A stretch of 64,000 nucleotides of DNA from Candidatus Gastranaerophilales bacterium. Lineage in GTDB: Bacteria > Cyanobacteriota > Vampirovibrionia > Gastranaerophilales > Gastranaerophilaceae. A program made the position numbers and the translations under genes. Positions 27,624 through 36,091 of this stretch are shown here, piece after piece (within the stretch, counting starts at the first letter, position 1; each line of letters begins with the position of its first letter). The stretch is taken from the NCBI GenBank assembly GCA_944325735.1, contig CALVBI010000002.1, forward strand, positions 372,001 to 436,000, in the 5' to 3' direction. The notes under the pieces were generated by a model. The model had not been told where the DNA came from, ran no database searches, and saw only the letters and a program-made list of their open reading frames with translations.

Positions 27624-27984
27624 ACAGCAGGGGTTTTCAAATACTTTTAAAAATGCAAGAAAAGGAATGCGTCTTGTATTAAAATCTGAGATAAATATCA
27701 GAGTTCATTTTTGTGTAGCAATGGTTGCTTTAGCATTAGCTTTTTTATTAGATTTTAGTGTTGAAAGAATGTGTATATTACTTTTAACTATAGGTTTTGT
27801 AATTGTAACAGAGATGGTAAATTCTGCAATAGAATATTCTCTCGATGCTGTATTTCATAACCGGTATTCAAGATTAGTCGGTATGGCTAAAGATATTTCA
27901 GCAGGTGCTGTTATGTTTGCTTCTGTGATTGCAATTGTCATTGGTGTTTTGTTATTTGGCTCTGCATTGTTGAAAATGCTATAA
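27610..27984 (+). CDS. dgkA: DgkA-type undecaprenol/diacylglycerol kinase
   Basis: 124 residues, three membrane helices, with the active-site stretch VTEMVNSAIEYSLDAV (Glu-x-x-Asn) and AKDISAGAVM. In this operon order Gram-positive homologues phosphorylate undecaprenol, feeding cell-wall lipid carrier. It closes the pgpH-ybeY-dgkA operon and ends shortly before a prepilin gene. Confidence 0.9.
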   Translation: MTKFKQQGFSNTFKNARKGMRLVLKSEINIRVHFCVAMVALALAFLLDFSVERMCILLLTIGFVIVTEMVNSAIEYSLDAVFHNRYSRLVGMAKDISAGAVMFASVIAIVIGVLLFGSALLKML

Positions 27985-28029
27985 TATTATGCTAAAATTA
28001 ATATATTAGAATAAAGAAAGGAGCTAGTT

Positions 28030-28931
28030 ATGAAGAGATTTGAAGCAGAACAGGCACAAAAATCTAGTAAGAGCAATAATGCTTGTGTAGATGTCTCTAC
28101 CTGCGTAGCAGTCGGGGGGGGGGCGATTTAGAGCTTGTTTCACTAGTCTTTAGAGGTGTTGAAAAATATATAAAAAAATGTTATATTAGTGATATGATAC
28201 ATCACTATATAAATAAAAAAGGGTTTACGCTTGCAGAAGTTTTGATAACTTTAGGAATTATAGGTATTGTTGCAGCTTTGACAATGCCAGCATTAATTAA
28301 TAAATATAGAACAAAAGTATTACAAAATCAGTTTAAATCTGCATATTCTTTAGTTTCGCAGGCTGTAATGAATATGGGTATGGATAATCCTGATTTAAAT
28401 TCCTATTATTGTAATAATAGGTTAGATTATACTGAAAATATTTTTATTAAAGATTTTGCAAAAAATTTTCAAGTTTTAAAAAGTGATTTTACCGCTCAGC
28501 GAAATTTAATGAATTTAGGTTACAAACAAGCTAATTTTTATCAAACATCACCTGGAAATATAGGTTTTAATAGTGATAGTCATAATAATGGCGCAATATT
28601 TTTAAAGAATGGAACTTTTATTGCTTCTAGTGGGTGTTGGTGGGACCCTCAAAAAGTTGATTTTATAGTTGATATTAATGGTATAAAAGGTCCTAATAGA
28701 GTCGGTTATGATGTCTTTTATTTTCAAATAGGCGATGATAATAAATTATATCCCTCTGCTGGTAATTTTAATTTACTAGGTGATAGTGAAGAAAAAATGG
28801 TTAAATGTTGTAATTTTAAAGAAAGTGGAACTTGTCTTAGTGATACAGGATCAAGTTGTTCTCTTTTTGCAATAAGAGATGTATATCCGCATGATAAAAC
28901 TAAAGGATATTGGGATAGCTTAAAATTATAA
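28030..28931 (+). CDS. Type IV prepilin-like protein; G10 tract, out of frame as sequenced
   Basis: From ATG 28030 (AAAGGAGC ribosome site) the frame reads MKRFEAEQAQKSSKSNN onward and stops at 28129, right after the G10 tract. One more G (or two fewer) gives about 300 residues. The shifted frame has a long leader, then NKKG-FTLAEVLITLGIIG with pilin helix, DINGIKGPNRVGYD and tail DKTKGYWDSLKL. An internal ATG at 28193 could start a short prepilin (MIHHYINKKG), but it has no ribosome site. Likely phase-variable. It follows dgkA by 45 bp. Confidence 0.8.
28114..28123 (+). repeat. G10 tract in prepilin leader
   Basis: Ten G after CGTAGCAGTC. The gene from 28030 is off as written; 11 or 8 G restores it. 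The sequence CGTAGCAGTC-G10-C is shared exactly with the 31253 gene. Confidence 0.95.
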
Positions 28932-28937
28932 ACAACA

Positions 28938-28960
28938 AAGCCCTGATGAAATCAGGGCTT
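28938..28960. terminator. Hairpin between convergent genes
   Basis: Perfect 10-bp stem AAGCCCTGAT / ATCAGGGCTT with a GAA loop. The following T run is weak (TTATTATATT). Confidence 0.65.
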
Positions 28961-28990
28961 ATTATATTATTGGATTATTTGGCATGAGTA

Positions 28991-29194
28991 TTAATTGTTG
29001 CTTAAAACTAGTCTTAGAGTTGCAAGATTTTTAATAGAAAGCATTGCATGTTTATTATGTTGATTTTCTGCAATATTAAAAATTCTAATAATGCGTTGAA
29101 TTTCTTCTAAGTCTTTTCTTGATTCAATCTTATAAACATTTTTAATTGGGTCTGAAACTACAGACATCAATGTATTTAATTCCTGTTCTTTCAT
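28991..29194 (-). CDS. Small helical protein, unknown function
   Basis: 67 residues, fully helical and charged, no signal peptide. A ribosome site (GGAAAGAGG) lies upstream of the ATG at 29194. It is 43 bp downstream of mazG on the same strand and probably shares its transcript. Not recognised. Confidence 0.5.
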   Translation of the reverse strand: MKEQELNTLMSVVSDPIKNVYKIESRKDLEEIQRIIRIFNIAENQHNKHAMLSIKNLATLRLVLSNN

Positions 29195-29237
29195 AAAATC
29201 TTATCCTCTTTCCTGTATATTTATATAAAGGATTTTT

Positions 29238-30059
29238 TTATTTAGGAATTGCTTTTTTAGGGTAACGATACTTAATATTTCTTAATAATAAACTTCCCAA
29301 ATGCTCCTTAGCCCGCTTCCATAATATATCATATTCCCGAAAATTGTATTCTTCTAACGGTTTTTCTGCAAGTTCTTCCATTGTACGAAATCTTTGCATG
29401 AATTTTTTATTAGCTTTTAAAAGGGCTTGTTCGGCATCAATTTTATTCCATCTTGCAAGATTTACTATTGCAAATAAAATATCGCCCATTTCTTCTTCCA
29501 TATGTTCTTTATCTTTTTCTTGTACAGCTTCTTTAAATTCATCAAATTCAGAATAAATACATTCATATAATGATTGTTCGTTAGGCCATTCAAAACCTTG
29601 TTTAACAGCTCTTTTGCTTATTTTTTGTGCACTCATTAATGCAGCTTGAGATTTCGAAATTCCGTCCATTGCAGATTTTCTGTGTGGTTTTTCTTCTTTT
29701 TTTAATTTATCCCAATTATCAATGATATCTTGAGTCGAATTTACTTTTACATCTCCAAATACATGCGGGTGTCTGTGTATTAATTTCTCATTTAGACCTT
29801 TTGCAACATCATCAAGGTTAAAATTTCCTTCATCATCTGCTATTTGGGCATGCAATAACACTTGTAATAATACATCGCCTAATTCTTCTTTAAGATGTTT
29901 CATATCTCCAGAATTCATAGCATCAACTGCTTCATAAGCTTCTTCAAGCATGTTTGGTCTTAGGCTGTAGTGAGTTTGTGCTCTATCCCATTCGCAACCT
30001 TCCGGAGAGCGTAAAACCCTCACTGTTTCTATTAATTTATCTAAATTTTCATATCCCAT
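29238..30059 (-). CDS. mazG: MazG nucleoside triphosphate pyrophosphohydrolase
   Basis: 273 residues with two tandem MazG domains, as in the full-length enzyme. The first holds LRSPEGCEWDRAQTHYSL and LEEAYEAVDAM with GDVLLQVLLHAQIA; the second EEEMGDILFAIVNLARW supplies the metal-binding Glu/Asp residues. It hydrolyses dNTPs/NTPs to NMP and pyrophosphate as a housecleaning enzyme. The C-terminal 20 residues are basic and appear extra. Confidence 0.9.
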   Translation of the reverse strand: MGYENLDKLIETVRVLRSPEGCEWDRAQTHYSLRPNMLEEAYEAVDAMNSGDMKHLKEELGDVLLQVLLHAQIADDEGNFNLDDVAKGLNEKLIHRHPHVFGDVKVNSTQDIIDNWDKLKKEEKPHRKSAMDGISKSQAALMSAQKISKRAVKQGFEWPNEQSLYECIYSEFDEFKEAVQEKDKEHMEEEMGDILFAIVNLARWNKIDAEQALLKANKKFMQRFRTMEELAEKPLEEYNFREYDILWKRAKEHLGSLLLRNIKYRYPKKAIPK

Positions 30060-30196
30060 AATAATTCCCCTTTTGAATAGATTTTACAACTAAAGTATAA
30101 GAAATTCAAATAAGAATACACCAAAAGGTTGAGCCATTATATTTTTGATGATGATATTCTATTAAGGTCGATAAAGTTATACGAAAGGATATTACA

Positions 30197-30718
30197 ATGG
30201 CAAATTTATCAATTCCATCTATTCGTGAAAGACTTTTTAATACAAGTAAACACGAACAATCTACTCAAAGAAATTCAAATTCAACAAATCCTTTTGCAGC
30301 ATCTTCTTTTAAAGGAAATGTATTGACTGCAGATGTGTTTGAATCTTCAAGTAAGAAAAATGATAGCAATATCAATTTTACAGGAAAATTAAAAGCTAGT
30401 GCTTTAGTTGGATCAATTTCAGGTATTGGTGAAAGATTCCATAATATGATTGAATCAGCAAAAGCATTTGGTAACAGAATGAAAGACAGCATCGTAAATG
30501 GTTGGAATAAGCTAAACGAAGTTGAAATTTCTTTCGCTCCGGCTAAAGAAAAAGCTATTTCTATGTTTAATTCAGTTAAAGAAACTTTAGGTACATCTGT
30601 TACTGATTTAATTTCATCAGGTGTATCAGTTAAGTCTGTTTCAAAAATGGAAGATATGGCAGCTGCTAGACAATTAGCAACAGATAAAATTGCTCTTTGG
30701 GAAGCTGCAGAAATATAA
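30197..30718 (+). CDS. Helical protein with N-terminal 'NINFTGK' motif, unknown function
   Basis: 173 residues. The first 55 are Ser/Asn-rich and disordered, then NINFTGKLKASALVGSISG opens a helical domain. No signal peptide. GAAAGGATATTAC precedes the ATG. It is followed 19 bp later by another helical gene. The 'x-F-T-G' motif resembles those in the 19852 and 20754 proteins. Not recognised. Confidence 0.55.
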   Translation: MANLSIPSIRERLFNTSKHEQSTQRNSNSTNPFAASSFKGNVLTADVFESSSKKNDSNINFTGKLKASALVGSISGIGERFHNMIESAKAFGNRMKDSIVNGWNKLNEVEISFAPAKEKAISMFNSVKETLGTSVTDLISSGVSVKSVSKMEDMAAARQLATDKIALWEAAEI

Positions 30719-30737
30719 TTGGAGGGGAAGAAAGTAA

Positions 30738-31109
30738 ATGGTAGATAAAAGAATCGTAAAAGATGTTACAAATATAATTGAAGGATTGGGTATTAATGAA
30801 AACCCAGAAACAATTTCTATTTTAGAAGATGTTGGTACTAATTCTAAAATAGATGCAATTAGAGAAATGACAGCTCGTGCATTAGTAAAGAAAAATATGC
30901 ATGATTCTTTAAAAGTAGTTATTACTAATAAAGGAAAAGGCATAAATGATATGTCTACAGTTGTTGCTATGAGCACTATTAATGAACTCTTATCTTTAAG
31001 CGATAAATCAGAAGCTATGAAAATCTTAGAAGATACAGTAAACGAACATTCTGATGAAGAAGTAAGAGACAACGCGCGTTCAGTGAAAGCTTTAATGGCA
31101 CTTTCATAA
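30738..31109 (+). CDS. Helical-repeat-like protein, unknown function
   Basis: 123 residues, all-helical, reminiscent of HEAT-type repeats (EDVGTNSKIDAIREMTARAL and NEHSDEEVRDNARSVKAL). GGAGGGG precedes the ATG. No signal peptide or cysteine. Co-transcribed with the 30197 gene and closed by a terminator. Function unknown. Confidence 0.5.
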   Translation: MVDKRIVKDVTNIIEGLGINENPETISILEDVGTNSKIDAIREMTARALVKKNMHDSLKVVITNKGKGINDMSTVVAMSTINELLSLSDKSEAMKILEDTVNEHSDEEVRDNARSVKALMALS

Positions 31110-31163
31110 AATAGCGCGGCAAACAAAAATATATTAAATTTGCCAGATTTCATATATAAAAAT

Positions 31164-31189
31164 TCGCCTTTTAATAAGGCGATTTTTTA
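31164..31189 (+). terminator. Rho-independent terminator
   Basis: TCGCCTT / AAGGCGA stem and a six-T run, ending the 30197-31109 unit directly before the next prepilin's promoter. Confidence 0.8.
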
Positions 31190-31218
31190 TTGATATAATT
31201 TTTAAAAACTGTTATAAT
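31190..31218 (+). promoter_or_regulatory. Promoter of the 31253 prepilin gene
   Basis: TTGATA at 31190-31195 and TATAAT at 31213-31218, 17-bp spacer. The downstream leader AATAAAGAAAGGAGC is shared with the 28030 and 57765 prepilin genes. Confidence 0.7.
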
Positions 31219-31252
31219 TACAAATATATAAAAATAAAGAAAGGAGCTTGTT

Positions 31253-32115
31253 ATGAAAAGGTTTGAAGTAAAAAAAATACAAAAATCGAACAACTTAAAA
31301 GATAATCGTGTTGAATTGTCTACGCACGTAGCAGTCGGGGGGGGGGCAGTTTAAGGCTTATTCCAGTTGTATTTAAGGTTTGTAAAATTTTTGCTATTGA
31401 TACAATATGTAGTAAAAAAGGTTTTACTTTAGCAGAGGTTTTAATAACTTTAGGTGTTATTGGTATTGTTGCAGCATTAACAATTCCGAATTTGATCTCT
31501 AATTATCAACATAAAGTTCTGCAGTCTCAATTCAAAAAAGTATATTCTATAATGTCTCAATTAAATCAAAAATTTATATATGATAATGACATTAGTGTTA
31601 GTGAATATTTTTATAATACTAGAGGGGATTATGAAACATTTTCTGCTTCTATAAAAAAATATTTTAAGTCTTTTGATAAAATCGAAGTAGAATATAATTT
31701 AAAAAATTTGAGTGGTGCTATTGTTAATTCCTATTGTTCAAAAATTTTTACTACTAATGATGGTATGATTTTAGGAATTAATTTTACGCAGTCTGGTTTA
31801 CAAGGTCAAGATGGTCCAATTGTTTGTATTGATATTAATGGTTTTAGGTATCCTAATAAAATGGGAGTTGATTATTTTTTATTTGTCTTTACACAGGAAG
31901 GGAATATAGTTCCGTATGGAACTAAGGATTACTCAAGCAGTGGTCAGCATTTACCATATTGGTATGGTAGTGAATATTGTAATTATAAATCCTCTAATAG
32001 TTCTGGAGAATTTGGTAGTTCTGCCTCTTGTGCTTATTATGCATTGTCTGATACTCATCCATTAAAGGCTGGTAGGACTTATTGGAAAGATTTTTTATCT
32101 GAGTCAAAGAATTAA
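31253..32115 (+). CDS. Type IV prepilin-like protein; G10 tract, out of frame as sequenced
   Basis: From ATG 31253 the frame reads MKRFEVKKIQKSNNLK onward and stops at 31350, right after the G10 tract. One extra G (or two fewer) gives about 287 residues: SKKG-FTLAEVLITLGVIG, a pilin helix, a globular part with DINGFRYPNKMGVDYF and a C-terminus with TYWKDF. No start codon lies in the pilin frame between the tract and the peptidase site. Promoter and ribosome site look intact. Inferred to be a phase-variable minor pilin. Confidence 0.8.
31337..31346 (+). repeat. G10 tract in prepilin leader
   Basis: Ten G after CGTAGCAGTC; the 31253 gene is off as written and restored by 11 or 8 G. Confidence 0.95.
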
Positions 32116-32151
32116 AAATATAGTACATGCTAAGTTTGTCTTTATAAATAT

Positions 32152-32184
32152 AAAAATCATCTGTTAAAAAAACAGATGATTTTT
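32152..32184. terminator. Rho-independent terminator between convergent genes
   Basis: Fourteen-base-pair perfect stem AAAAATCATCTGTT / AACAGATGATTTTT with a five-A loop. Confidence 0.85.
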
Positions 32185-32258
32185 AACATTTTTTGATATG
32201 TATTAAAAATTAGAATTCATTTTTTTTTAGAGTAATTTTTGATAAAATTTTGCCCTAT

Positions 32259-33089
32259 TTATTTAAGCCAAAGATTAAATTCGATATTATCTTTTTGAGG
32301 AATAATTTCCACTTCTTTCCCTCTGAATACTACTCCACAATAGTTAAAAAATTGAGCGATTCTTTTACCTTTGTATTTCATGATATCAAAACCGTTAATT
32401 GATAATGGGCTTGTTATATTAATAATTTTGCCGTCAACAGTCTTAGTTTTGAATTTTTTTAAATCTATTTGGGCATTGTCGTATGACCAGCCGTTTTCGC
32501 TTACATAGTCTACTGTCCCATAGATAGGTGTGTCCTTTTTTATATAAAGTTTACCATTTTTATAGACATCTTTAACTGTTGAAAATTTGATCTTGTCTCC
32601 AACTTCAATTTCATCATAGCAAGTTGAAATTTTTTGTGCGGGTTTTATTTTTATAGGTGTATTTTCTGAATTGATGTAATCACTGAAAAATACTGTAATT
32701 TTTGTCTTTTCAGGTTTTAAAACAACTTCTCCTCCTCTTATTATTCCAACAACTGGCACTATACCTCCATCTGCTAGATCTTGGTATTTTTTATGTTCAC
32801 CGCCTTTTATATAAACTTCACCGTTTAATTTTTTGTCGGAATTTTGATATTTAAAATCACTAATTAGAAGAGTTGCTTGTTCTCCTGCGAATCCGTTAGG
32901 AGTTAATTCTTTTATCATTCCTGTAATTATTTCATTATTTTTCACATTTTTAAATTCTACAATGCTGCCTTCTTGCAAAGTTTTGTCTGCAGTAGAAATC
33001 TTTTTTACAGGAGTGATTGTAATTGGAACTTCTTCGGCATATGAAATGCCTGTCAGTAATATGCAAATTAATAATAATCTTTTCAACAT
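32259..33089 (-). CDS. Exported protein with duplicated beta domain, unknown function
   Basis: 276 residues: a signal peptide (to about residue 18, ISYAEE), then two halves of similar pattern. PITITPVKKIS...EGSIVEFKNV in the first recurs as PIKIKPAQKIS...GDKIKFSTV in the second. Beta-rich and without Cys pairs. It follows the M48 peptidase gene by 1 bp on the same strand, so the two are co-transcribed and both exported. A role as envelope partner of the protease is an inference only. Confidence 0.6.
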   Translation of the reverse strand: MLKRLLLICILLTGISYAEEVPITITPVKKISTADKTLQEGSIVEFKNVKNNEIITGMIKELTPNGFAGEQATLLISDFKYQNSDKKLNGEVYIKGGEHKKYQDLADGGIVPVVGIIRGGEVVLKPEKTKITVFFSDYINSENTPIKIKPAQKISTCYDEIEVGDKIKFSTVKDVYKNGKLYIKKDTPIYGTVDYVSENGWSYDNAQIDLKKFKTKTVDGKIINITSPLSINGFDIMKYKGKRIAQFFNYCGVVFRGKEVEIIPQKDNIEFNLWLK

Positions 33090-33090
33090 A

Positions 33091-33801
33091 TTACAAATCT
33101 CCGTTTTCTTGTTGTTTTAGTTGACGTCTTTTTTGTTTTTGTTGAAATTCTTTTATATCTTTGTTCATTGAATATGTAAAGTTTTTATATGAAGCTGTTT
33201 GAGTATATGGAGAGTTTAAGTATTGTGGATATTTAACGTAAATGTATTTATACATATCCATAAGTCTTTTAGATCCTTTTGGATGTGTGTATGTAAATCC
33301 CCAATCCCAAACGGGTTCGCCAAATATTTTGTTTCCCATTGTAATTGCAGCAATAGGATCATAGCCTGCTTTTACCATATAATCAATTCCGTTCAAGTCA
33401 GCTTTTTGTTCATATTTTTTAGAGTTAGCATTCATTGCCATGTATTTAATCATTCCACCGTATGCTTCTACAGAATGAGCTATTTCATGTGATAATACAT
33501 AAGCTAATTCATCGTCGTTATCTATGTATAAAAACATTCCTGGATATACTGTGACGGTTTTATCGTATAAATTAGAATTCGCGTTTATAGTCTTTTTAGA
33601 GCTGTCTACAAAAATTGGTACTCTTTTCGGAATTCTGTTACTAATCATTATTTTTTGCCCAACTTGAAGTACTTTTTCTTCATCAATACCTTTTTTGCGC
33701 CAGAAATTATTCAAGTTTACATTTCTGATCACTAAAACTTCTTCAGCGAAAGAACAACTGCCTATTAATAATACTCCAAGCAGTACTAAAATCTTTTTCA
33801 T
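33091..33801 (-). CDS. Exported M48-like zinc metallopeptidase
   Basis: About 236 residues with a signal sequence ending LIGSCSFAEE, which could be a weak lipobox or a signal peptidase I site. The zinc motif is LSHEIAHSVEAYGG (HExxH), followed by ADLNGIDYMVKAGYDP, the downstream Glu-helix-type region (here EQKADLNG). It is similar to BepA/LoiP periplasmic proteases that act in outer-membrane quality control. I choose start 33801 because GAGGGG lies just before it. The C-terminus is Gln/Lys-rich. Confidence 0.8.
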   Translation of the reverse strand: MKKILVLLGVLLIGSCSFAEEVLVIRNVNLNNFWRKKGIDEEKVLQVGQKIMISNRIPKRVPIFVDSSKKTINANSNLYDKTVTVYPGMFLYIDNDDELAYVLSHEIAHSVEAYGGMIKYMAMNANSKKYEQKADLNGIDYMVKAGYDPIAAITMGNKIFGEPVWDWGFTYTHPKGSKRLMDMYKYIYVKYPQYLNSPYTQTASYKNFTYSMNKDIKEFQQKQKRRQLKQQENGDL

Positions 33802-33962
33802 AATTACCCCTCTTACTTTCAATGATTCTTTTTTCCGAGACTATGGTACTATAATGTATTTCTATTTTCAAGGAGATGTAAAACTTTTGTAAGGATATTT
33901 AATTTTGTTTTTTTCAATGATATAATATCAAGTACAGTATTCAGTTTATTGGAGAGCAAAAT

Positions 33963-35807
33963 ATGTGTGGAATAGTAGGATATGTCGGTAATAAATCTGT
34001 TGTAAATATTTTATTAGACGGATTAGAACAATTAGAATATAGAGGATATGATTCTTCTGGTGTTGCTGTAATGTGTGATAGCGAAATTAAAGTATACAAA
34101 GCTATTGGTAAATTACAAAATTTAAGAGATGAATTAACAGGTCATGAAAAAGAATATTCTCAATCAACAATGGGTATTGGGCATATAAGATGGGCAACTC
34201 ATGGCGCTCCTACTCTTTTGAATGCTCATCCTCACACTTGTACATGTGGTAATTTAGTTGTTGTTCATAATGGTATTATTGAAAATTACAAAGAATTGAG
34301 AGAAGAATTATCTAACGATGGTTGCGTATTCCGTTCTCAAACTGATACTGAGGCTGTAGCTCATTTAGTTGCTAGAAAGTATGCAGAATGTAAAAATTTA
34401 ACAGAGGCTGTAAGATTTGCTTCTGAAGAAATTGAAGGTGCTTACGCTCTTTGTGTAATGCATAATGATTGTAAAAATACTTTAGTTATTACAAAAAGAA
34501 ACGCTCCGCTTTTAGTAGGTATTGGAGAAGGTGAATATTATGCTGCATCAGATGTTCCGGCAATAATTAAACATACTAATAAAGCTGTTTATTTAGAAGA
34601 TAATCAAATTGCAACATTGACTCCTGATAGTATGCAACTAATAGACGTAGATGGAAATAAAATTACTCCTAAAATTGAAGTTTTACCTTGGGAGCCTGTT
34701 GCATTGAGCAAAATGGGTTACAAGCATTTTATGCTCAAAGAAATCCATGAACAACCAGATGTAATTAGAAATATTTTAGTTGGACGTTTGCATGCTCCTG
34801 ATGAAAATATTGTATTAAACGAAGTAAAATTGACAAAAGATACTTTAAAAAATCTTGATAGAATTCAAATTATAGCTTGCGGAACTTCATTGCATGCTGC
34901 AATGATTGGAAAATATTTAATTGAAAGTTTCTGTGGAATTGCTGTAGATGTAGAAGCTTCAAGTGAATATATATATAGAAAAACAGTTACTAATGAAAGA
35001 ACTTTAGTGATTGGTGTTTCTCAATCTGGAGAAACTGCTGATACTTTAACAGCTATCAAACAAGCTAAAGCAAAAGGTTCCCATATTTTAATTATTACAA
35101 ACAGACCTGATAGTGCTATGGCAAGAGAAGCTGATAGTTTAATTCCTGTAAATGCCGGTATTGAGGTATCTGTTGCAGCTACAAAATCTTATATTGCTCA
35201 GCTTATGGCATTTTATTTATTATCATTGTATATGTCTGAAATTAAAGATAGTATTGCTGCATCTACATTGACTTCATTAAAAGCTGAATTAATGCTTCTA
35301 CCTCAAAAAATAGAACAAATTCTTGCGCATAAAGAAAATATCCAAGCTGTTGCAAGAGCTTATGCAAATACAAAAGATTTTATTTATATCGCAAGAGGAA
35401 TAAATTACCCAACAGCTCTCGAAGGAGCATTGAAACTAAAAGAAATTAGTTACATAAATGCAACAGGTTATCCGGCAGGAGAGTTGAAACATGGACCTAT
35501 TGCAATGTTGGATGAAACTATGCCAGTATTGTCAATTTTGATGAACGGTTCTGTTTATGAAAAACTTCTTTCAAATAGTGAGGAAGCTAAAGCAAGAAAC
35601 GCACGAATGATAGCGCTTACTAACTCAAAAGATGAAAAGTTAAAGGATTTATTTGAACATATAATTTATGTTCCTGATGTTCAAGAGCTTTTCTCTCCAA
35701 TTATTGCGATGATACCGTTGCAATTAATAGCATATTATATTGCAGAATTTTTAGGAAAAGATGTTGATCAGCCTAGAAATTTAGCAAAATCAGTCACAGT
35801 AGAATAA
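33963..35807 (+). CDS. glmS: Glucosamine-6-phosphate synthase
   Basis: 614 residues. The N-terminal Cys (MCGIVGYVGN) is the glutaminase nucleophile of the class II amidotransferase half; two SIS domains follow, with CGTSLHAAMIG, SQSGETADT and LKHGPIAML, and the terminal AKSVTVE. It makes glucosamine-6-P from fructose-6-P and glutamine for the cell wall. TTGGAGAG precedes the ATG. No glmS ribozyme fits in the 140-bp leader. A hairpin follows at 35814. Confidence 0.95.
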   Translation: MCGIVGYVGNKSVVNILLDGLEQLEYRGYDSSGVAVMCDSEIKVYKAIGKLQNLRDELTGHEKEYSQSTMGIGHIRWATHGAPTLLNAHPHTCTCGNLVVVHNGIIENYKELREELSNDGCVFRSQTDTEAVAHLVARKYAECKNLTEAVRFASEEIEGAYALCVMHNDCKNTLVITKRNAPLLVGIGEGEYYAASDVPAIIKHTNKAVYLEDNQIATLTPDSMQLIDVDGNKITPKIEVLPWEPVALSKMGYKHFMLKEIHEQPDVIRNILVGRLHAPDENIVLNEVKLTKDTLKNLDRIQIIACGTSLHAAMIGKYLIESFCGIAVDVEASSEYIYRKTVTNERTLVIGVSQSGETADTLTAIKQAKAKGSHILIITNRPDSAMAREADSLIPVNAGIEVSVAATKSYIAQLMAFYLLSLYMSEIKDSIAASTLTSLKAELMLLPQKIEQILAHKENIQAVARAYANTKDFIYIARGINYPTALEGALKLKEISYINATGYPAGELKHGPIAMLDETMPVLSILMNGSVYEKLLSNSEEAKARNARMIALTNSKDEKLKDLFEHIIYVPDVQELFSPIIAMIPLQLIAYYIAEFLGKDVDQPRNLAKSVTVE

Positions 35808-35813
35808 GCTAAA

Positions 35814-35836
35814 AAGAGCCTTTTTTAAAGGCTCTT
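35814..35836 (+). terminator. Hairpin after glmS (weak terminator)
   Basis: Ten-base-pair stem AAGAGCCTTT / AAAGGCTCTT; no T run follows, so read-through into the small ORF at 35848 is possible. Confidence 0.5.
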
Positions 35837-35847
35837 CTGGTATTTAT

Positions 35848-36015
35848 ATGATAAAGTCAGAAGTTGTAAAAATAAAAAAGATAAAAGATTTTGATAATCT
35901 TTATATAGAAAATGAATTAAATAAATTGAATAAAGAGCCAATAAGGTGGGCAATTATAGATATTACATCTGATTTTTTATTTGTAAGTATATCTTATGTT
36001 GTTTCAAATATGTAA
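35848..36015 (+). CDS. Small 55-residue protein, unknown function
   Basis: ATG at 35848, stop at 36013-36015. It begins MIKSEVVKIKKIKDFDNLYI and continues as a helix-then-strand pattern ending SYVVSNM. The composition (balanced Lys/Glu/Asp with hydrophobic spacing) looks like a real protein rather than random AT-rich DNA. Ribosome site is weak. It lies in the gap between glmS and the 826-residue gene. Confidence 0.5.
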   Translation: MIKSEVVKIKKIKDFDNLYIENELNKLNKEPIRWAIIDITSDFLFVSISYVVSNM

Positions 36016-36091
36016 CAAATTAATTAATAAGATTAAAGATATTTGCTTAAATTTCCGATATTTATACCAATAATAATTTTTATGGTGTGTA

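Noticed and set aside
28083-28931. Reading the 28030 prepilin as a normal gene from TTG at 28083
   Set aside because: This start gives an in-frame product across the tract, but has no ribosome site and would skip the well-placed AAAGGAGC and ATG at 28030 that are shared with sister genes.
33823-33962. glmS ribozyme upstream of glmS
   Set aside because: The leader is only about 140 bp, AT-rich and lacks the double-pseudoknot core; nothing resembling the ribozyme was found.
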